Assembly: GCA_964353405.1 (NCBI GenBank)
Contig: CAYGWJ010000472.1
Location: 1-6,679, forward strand
Length of the DNA stretch: 6,679 bases
Reading direction: 5' to 3'
From: JBGLNJ01 sp964353405
GTDB lineage: Bacteria > Chloroflexota > Anaerolineae > Fen-1058
Shown: positions 4,621 through 6,679 of the stretch, in pieces
Numbering within the stretch: the first letter of the stretch is position 1
Layout: each line of letters begins with the position of its first letter
Program-made: the position numbers and the translations under genes
Notes under the pieces: model-generated
Told to the model about the DNA's origin: nothing
The model's input: only the letters and a program-made list of their open reading frames with translations
Databases searched by the model: none

Positions 4621-5835
4621 ATGACGACGAACACTCAAACCCTCGGCCCGCCTCGGACTCATGTGGGCGTCCTGGGCTGGCTCAGAAAAAACCTGTTCAG
4701 CACATGGTACAACGCCCTGCTCACGCTCGTCTGTGTGTGGGTGGTTTACACCGCGGGCAGTCGCTTCTTGGTTTGGGCGTTGACCACGGCGCGCTGGGGC
4801 GTCATCACGACCAACCTGCGGCTGTTCATGGTCGGCCCATTTCCACCCGAACAAGTGTGGCGCGTGTGGTTGTGCCTGGTGATAGCCTCGCTGGTCTTTG
4901 GCCTTTCGGCCGGCATCTGGAAAGGCACGGTTCGAACACTGGGGGCCGGACTGGCCGCCACATATGTCGTGCTGGTCATCTTGCCCTTCGGCGCCAACAC
5001 TCGCCTCTGGCACGTTGCCAATCTCGGCGCGCTGATCGTCGGTCTCCTGCTGGGTTACGCTGCGAGTCGCCTGCCCGATAACAAACGCTCGATCGCGCAG
5101 AGGGGGTTGCTGGCAGCCTGGCTCGTCACGCTGGTCCTGGTCTTGTTCCTCTTGCAAGGTTGGAAGGGCAACCCCTGGCTGCCCGAAATCGGCTCGAATC
5201 TATGGGGTGGGTTGCTGCTGACCTTTATGCTCGCCCTCATCAGCACCATTGCCTCTTTTCCCATCGGCGTTCTTTTAGCACTGGGACGGCGGAGCCGCCT
5301 TCCCGTTGTTTCCATCTTTAGCACGCTTTACATCGAGCTGGTGCGCGGCGTGCCGCTCGTGACGATTCTGTACATGGCGCAGATCATGGTGCCGCTGTTT
5401 CTGCCAGGGCAGATGCGGATTGCCAACGTGGTGCGTGTGATCGTGGGGATGACATTGTTCACGGCAGCCTATCTGGCCGAAAATGTGCGCGGTGGGCTGC
5501 AAGCGATTCCTTCCGGGCAGATCGAAGCAGCGCAAGCTCTGGGACTGGGCAACGCGTGGGTGACATTGTTCATCGTGCTGCCTCAGGCGCTTCGCCTGGT
5601 CATTCCGGCGAACGTAGGTCTGTTCATCAGCTTGTTCAAGGACACCACCCTCGCCGTGATCGTGGGTCTGTTGGAAGTCTTGAGCATCGGCCGCAGTGTG
5701 CTGGCTCAACCCGAATGGCTGGGTCGGCAGACCGAAGTGTATCTCTTTATCGCGGCGATCTTTTTCGTCTTTAGTTACGCGATGTCGTATGCCAGCTATC
5801 GGCTCGAAGCCGCATTGGGCGTCGGCAAGAGGTGA
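4621..5835 (+). CDS. aapM: General L-amino-acid ABC transporter permease AapM
   Basis: Second membrane subunit, partner of AapQ; 404 aa, in the AapM/BztC range. The N-terminus carries the branch-typical FSTWYNALLTLVCVWVVY (26-43). Further hydrophobic segments lie at about 80-98, 107-123, 133-148 and 163-179. The conserved permease core begins near 196 (GGLLLTFMLALISTI), with the IELVRGVPLVTILYMAQ motif at 238-254. The EAA loop is QIEAAQALGLGNAW (300-313, E302-A304, G308), followed by VLPQALRLVIPA (319-330) and SLFKDTTLAVIVGL (337-350). All landmarks are intact. ATG 4621 is chosen because the purine-rich GGAAAA at 4609-4614 lies 6 nt upstream. A GTG at 4615 overlapping the aapQ stop is in frame but abuts that site, and would add only two residues. 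It ends 5 bp before aapP. Confidence 0.95.
   Translation: MTTNTQTLGPPRTHVGVLGWLRKNLFSTWYNALLTLVCVWVVYTAGSRFLVWALTTARWGVITTNLRLFMVGPFPPEQVWRVWLCLVIASLVFGLSAGIWKGTVRTLGAGLAATYVVLVILPFGANTRLWHVANLGALIVGLLLGYAASRLPDNKRSIAQRGLLAAWLVTLVLVLFLLQGWKGNPWLPEIGSNLWGGLLLTFMLALISTIASFPIGVLLALGRRSRLPVVSIFSTLYIELVRGVPLVTILYMAQIMVPLFLPGQMRIANVVRVIVGMTLFTAAYLAENVRGGLQAIPSGQIEAAQALGLGNAWVTLFIVLPQALRLVIPANVGLFISLFKDTTLAVIVGLLEVLSIGRSVLAQPEWLGRQTEVYLFIAAIFFVFSYAMSYASYRLEAALGVGKR
5827..5835 (+). promoter_or_regulatory. Ribosome binding site of aapP inside the end of aapM
   Basis: AAGAGGTGA includes the aapM stop codon and lies 5 nt before the ATG at 5841, with its AGG core 8 nt away. It supports 5841 over the in-frame GTG at 5832, which sits within the site. 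Confidence 0.65.
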
Positions 5836-5840
5836 TCAGC

Positions 5841-6593
5841 ATGACGAGCGATACAAAAGATAAAGATATCATCATTTGCCAGGATGTGCACAAATGGTTT
5901 GACCGCCTTCACGTGCTCAAGGGCATCAGCCTCACCGTCAAGGCCGGCGAGGTCGTCGTCATCTTTGGCCCGTCAGGTTCGGGCAAGTCAACGTTCATTC
6001 GCACCATCAACCGCCTGGAGGAACACCAGCGCGGGACCATCATCGTGGATGGCGTCGAGCTGACGCACGACATCCGCAACATTGCCACCGTCCGCAGCGA
6101 GATCGGCATGGTATTTCAGCAGTTCAATCTCTTTCCACATTTGACCGTGGTGCAAAACGTCACACTCGCGCCGCTGTGGGTGCGCCGCTGGCCCAAGGAC
6201 AAGGCCGAGCAAGTCGCGGTGGATTTGCTCAAGCGCGTGGGCATTCCCGAGCAGGCCAACAAGTTTCCCGCGCAGCTTTCCGGCGGCCAGCAGCAGCGCG
6301 TGGCGATTGCCCGCGCATTGGCGATGCAGCCCAAGATCATGCTGTTCGACGAGCCGACGAGCGCGCTCGATCCTGAGATGATCAAAGAAGTTCTGGACGT
6401 GATGATCGAGCTGGCGAAATCGGGAATGACGATGCTGGTGGTGACGCATGAGATGAGCTTTGCGCGCAGCGTGGCCGATCGGATGGTGTTTATTGACGGC
6501 GGCGAGATCGTCGAGCAAGGCACGCCGAGCGAGATTTTCACGCAACCCCGGCAGGATCGCACCAAACTGTTCCTGTCGCAGATTCTACACTAA
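5841..6593 (+). CDS. aapP: General L-amino-acid ABC transporter ATP-binding protein AapP
   Basis: Cytoplasmic ATPase that powers the AapQ/AapM channel; 250 aa, the usual size for GlnQ/HisP/AapP-type subunits. All motifs are intact: aromatic A-loop around W19-F20, Walker A GPSGSGKST at 43-51, Q-loop Q93 in VFQQFNLFPHLT, signature LSGGQ at 146-150, Walker B IMLFDE at 166-171 with catalytic E171, D-loop SALD at 174-177 and switch H203. The N-terminal IICQDVHKWF and the MVFIDGGEIVEQGTP segment are typical of polar-amino-acid transporters. There is no added regulatory domain. It is the last gene of the operon, 5 bp after aapM; the assignment as AapP rather than another polar-amino-acid ATPase rests on the neighbouring aapJ, aapQ and aapM. 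Confidence 0.96.
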   Translation: MTSDTKDKDIIICQDVHKWFDRLHVLKGISLTVKAGEVVVIFGPSGSGKSTFIRTINRLEEHQRGTIIVDGVELTHDIRNIATVRSEIGMVFQQFNLFPHLTVVQNVTLAPLWVRRWPKDKAEQVAVDLLKRVGIPEQANKFPAQLSGGQQQRVAIARALAMQPKIMLFDEPTSALDPEMIKEVLDVMIELAKSGMTMLVVTHEMSFARSVADRMVFIDGGEIVEQGTPSEIFTQPRQDRTKLFLSQILH

Positions 6594-6679
6594 TATGAGG
6601 ATCAGTTTGCAACGCACTGCGTCATAACCGCGCCACGCAGCCTGTGCGCCACCCCGCCGCGATTTGCCACTTGACAAGA
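6594..6679. other. Non-coding 3' flank of the aap operon
   Basis: No gene is seen after aapP. A weak stem CTGCGT/ACGCAG (6617-6622 with 6635-6640, 12-nt loop) lacks a T-run, so no convincing terminator is visible. A perfect -35-like TTGACA stands at 6671-6676, but its -10 partner would fall outside the window, so it may or may not mark the promoter of the next gene. Confidence 0.35.

Noticed and set aside
4585..5157. A 190-codon minus-strand open frame within aapM, and similar frames opposite aapQ and aapP
   Set aside because: Their composition is typical of shadow frames (rich in Gln, His, Arg, Asp). They have no ribosome site, and the sense-strand proteins have full family motifs.
1..6679. 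A hidden defence, phage, CRISPR or biosynthetic system, or RNA genes
   Set aside because: Every substantial reading frame fits a well-known family. No spaced direct repeats, tRNA-like folds, integrase or transposase were seen.

Overview
The window is GC-rich bacterial DNA of conventional gene organisation. It most resembles a member of the Chloroflexota (Anaerolineae or Caldilineae-like), although no marker gene here proves that. The pointers are an amino-acid-binding lipoprotein with a long Ala/Pro/Thr linker directly after the lipobox Cys, a ferredoxin with a CVRDGAC first motif, strong AGGAGG-type Shine-Dalgarno sites, and an intergenic repeat of the GTCATTCTGAGCGAAG type. The phylum is inferred from recalled family resemblance, not from a search.

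Layout. Positions 1-906 are on the minus strand: an Fe/Mn-type superoxide dismutase (906-301) followed 49 bp later by a dicluster ferredoxin (251 to the window edge). They probably form one transcript from a very good sigma70-type promoter at 1038-1010. Positions 1077-1994 on the plus strand encode a 10-helix EamA/DMT-family exporter. Its own promoter candidate (946-975) faces the superoxide dismutase promoter, so the two divergent transcripts would overlap at their 5' ends.

Positions 1991-6593 hold a complete general L-amino-acid ABC transporter operon in the canonical order aapJ-aapQ-aapM-aapP: binding lipoprotein, two permeases, ATPase. It starts at a near-consensus extended -10 promoter that overlaps the exporter stop codon. 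A leader of about 110 nt follows. It contains a 12-nt perfect anti-16S Shine-Dalgarno block placed not before aapJ but before a two-codon ORF (ATG CGC TGA) and an overlapping 14-codon ORF. Between aapJ and aapQ lies a 146-bp gap packed with two kinds of inverted repeat: a two-hairpin interspersed-repeat-like element and a 9-bp-stem palindrome. These plausibly set the high binding-protein to permease ratio. aapQ, aapM and aapP are nearly contiguous, with gaps of 2 and 5 bp.

How the genes work together: AapJ captures amino acids outside the membrane, AapQ and AapM form the channel, and AapP hydrolyses ATP. The EamA exporter is an independent unit and may export amino acids or related metabolites. 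The superoxide dismutase and ferredoxin pair relates to redox and oxygen stress. I found no RNA genes, CRISPR arrays, insertion sequences or defence genes, and no obviously new system. The most interesting material is regulatory: the aap leader with its mini-ORF, the facing promoters and the aapJ-aapQ repeat cluster.
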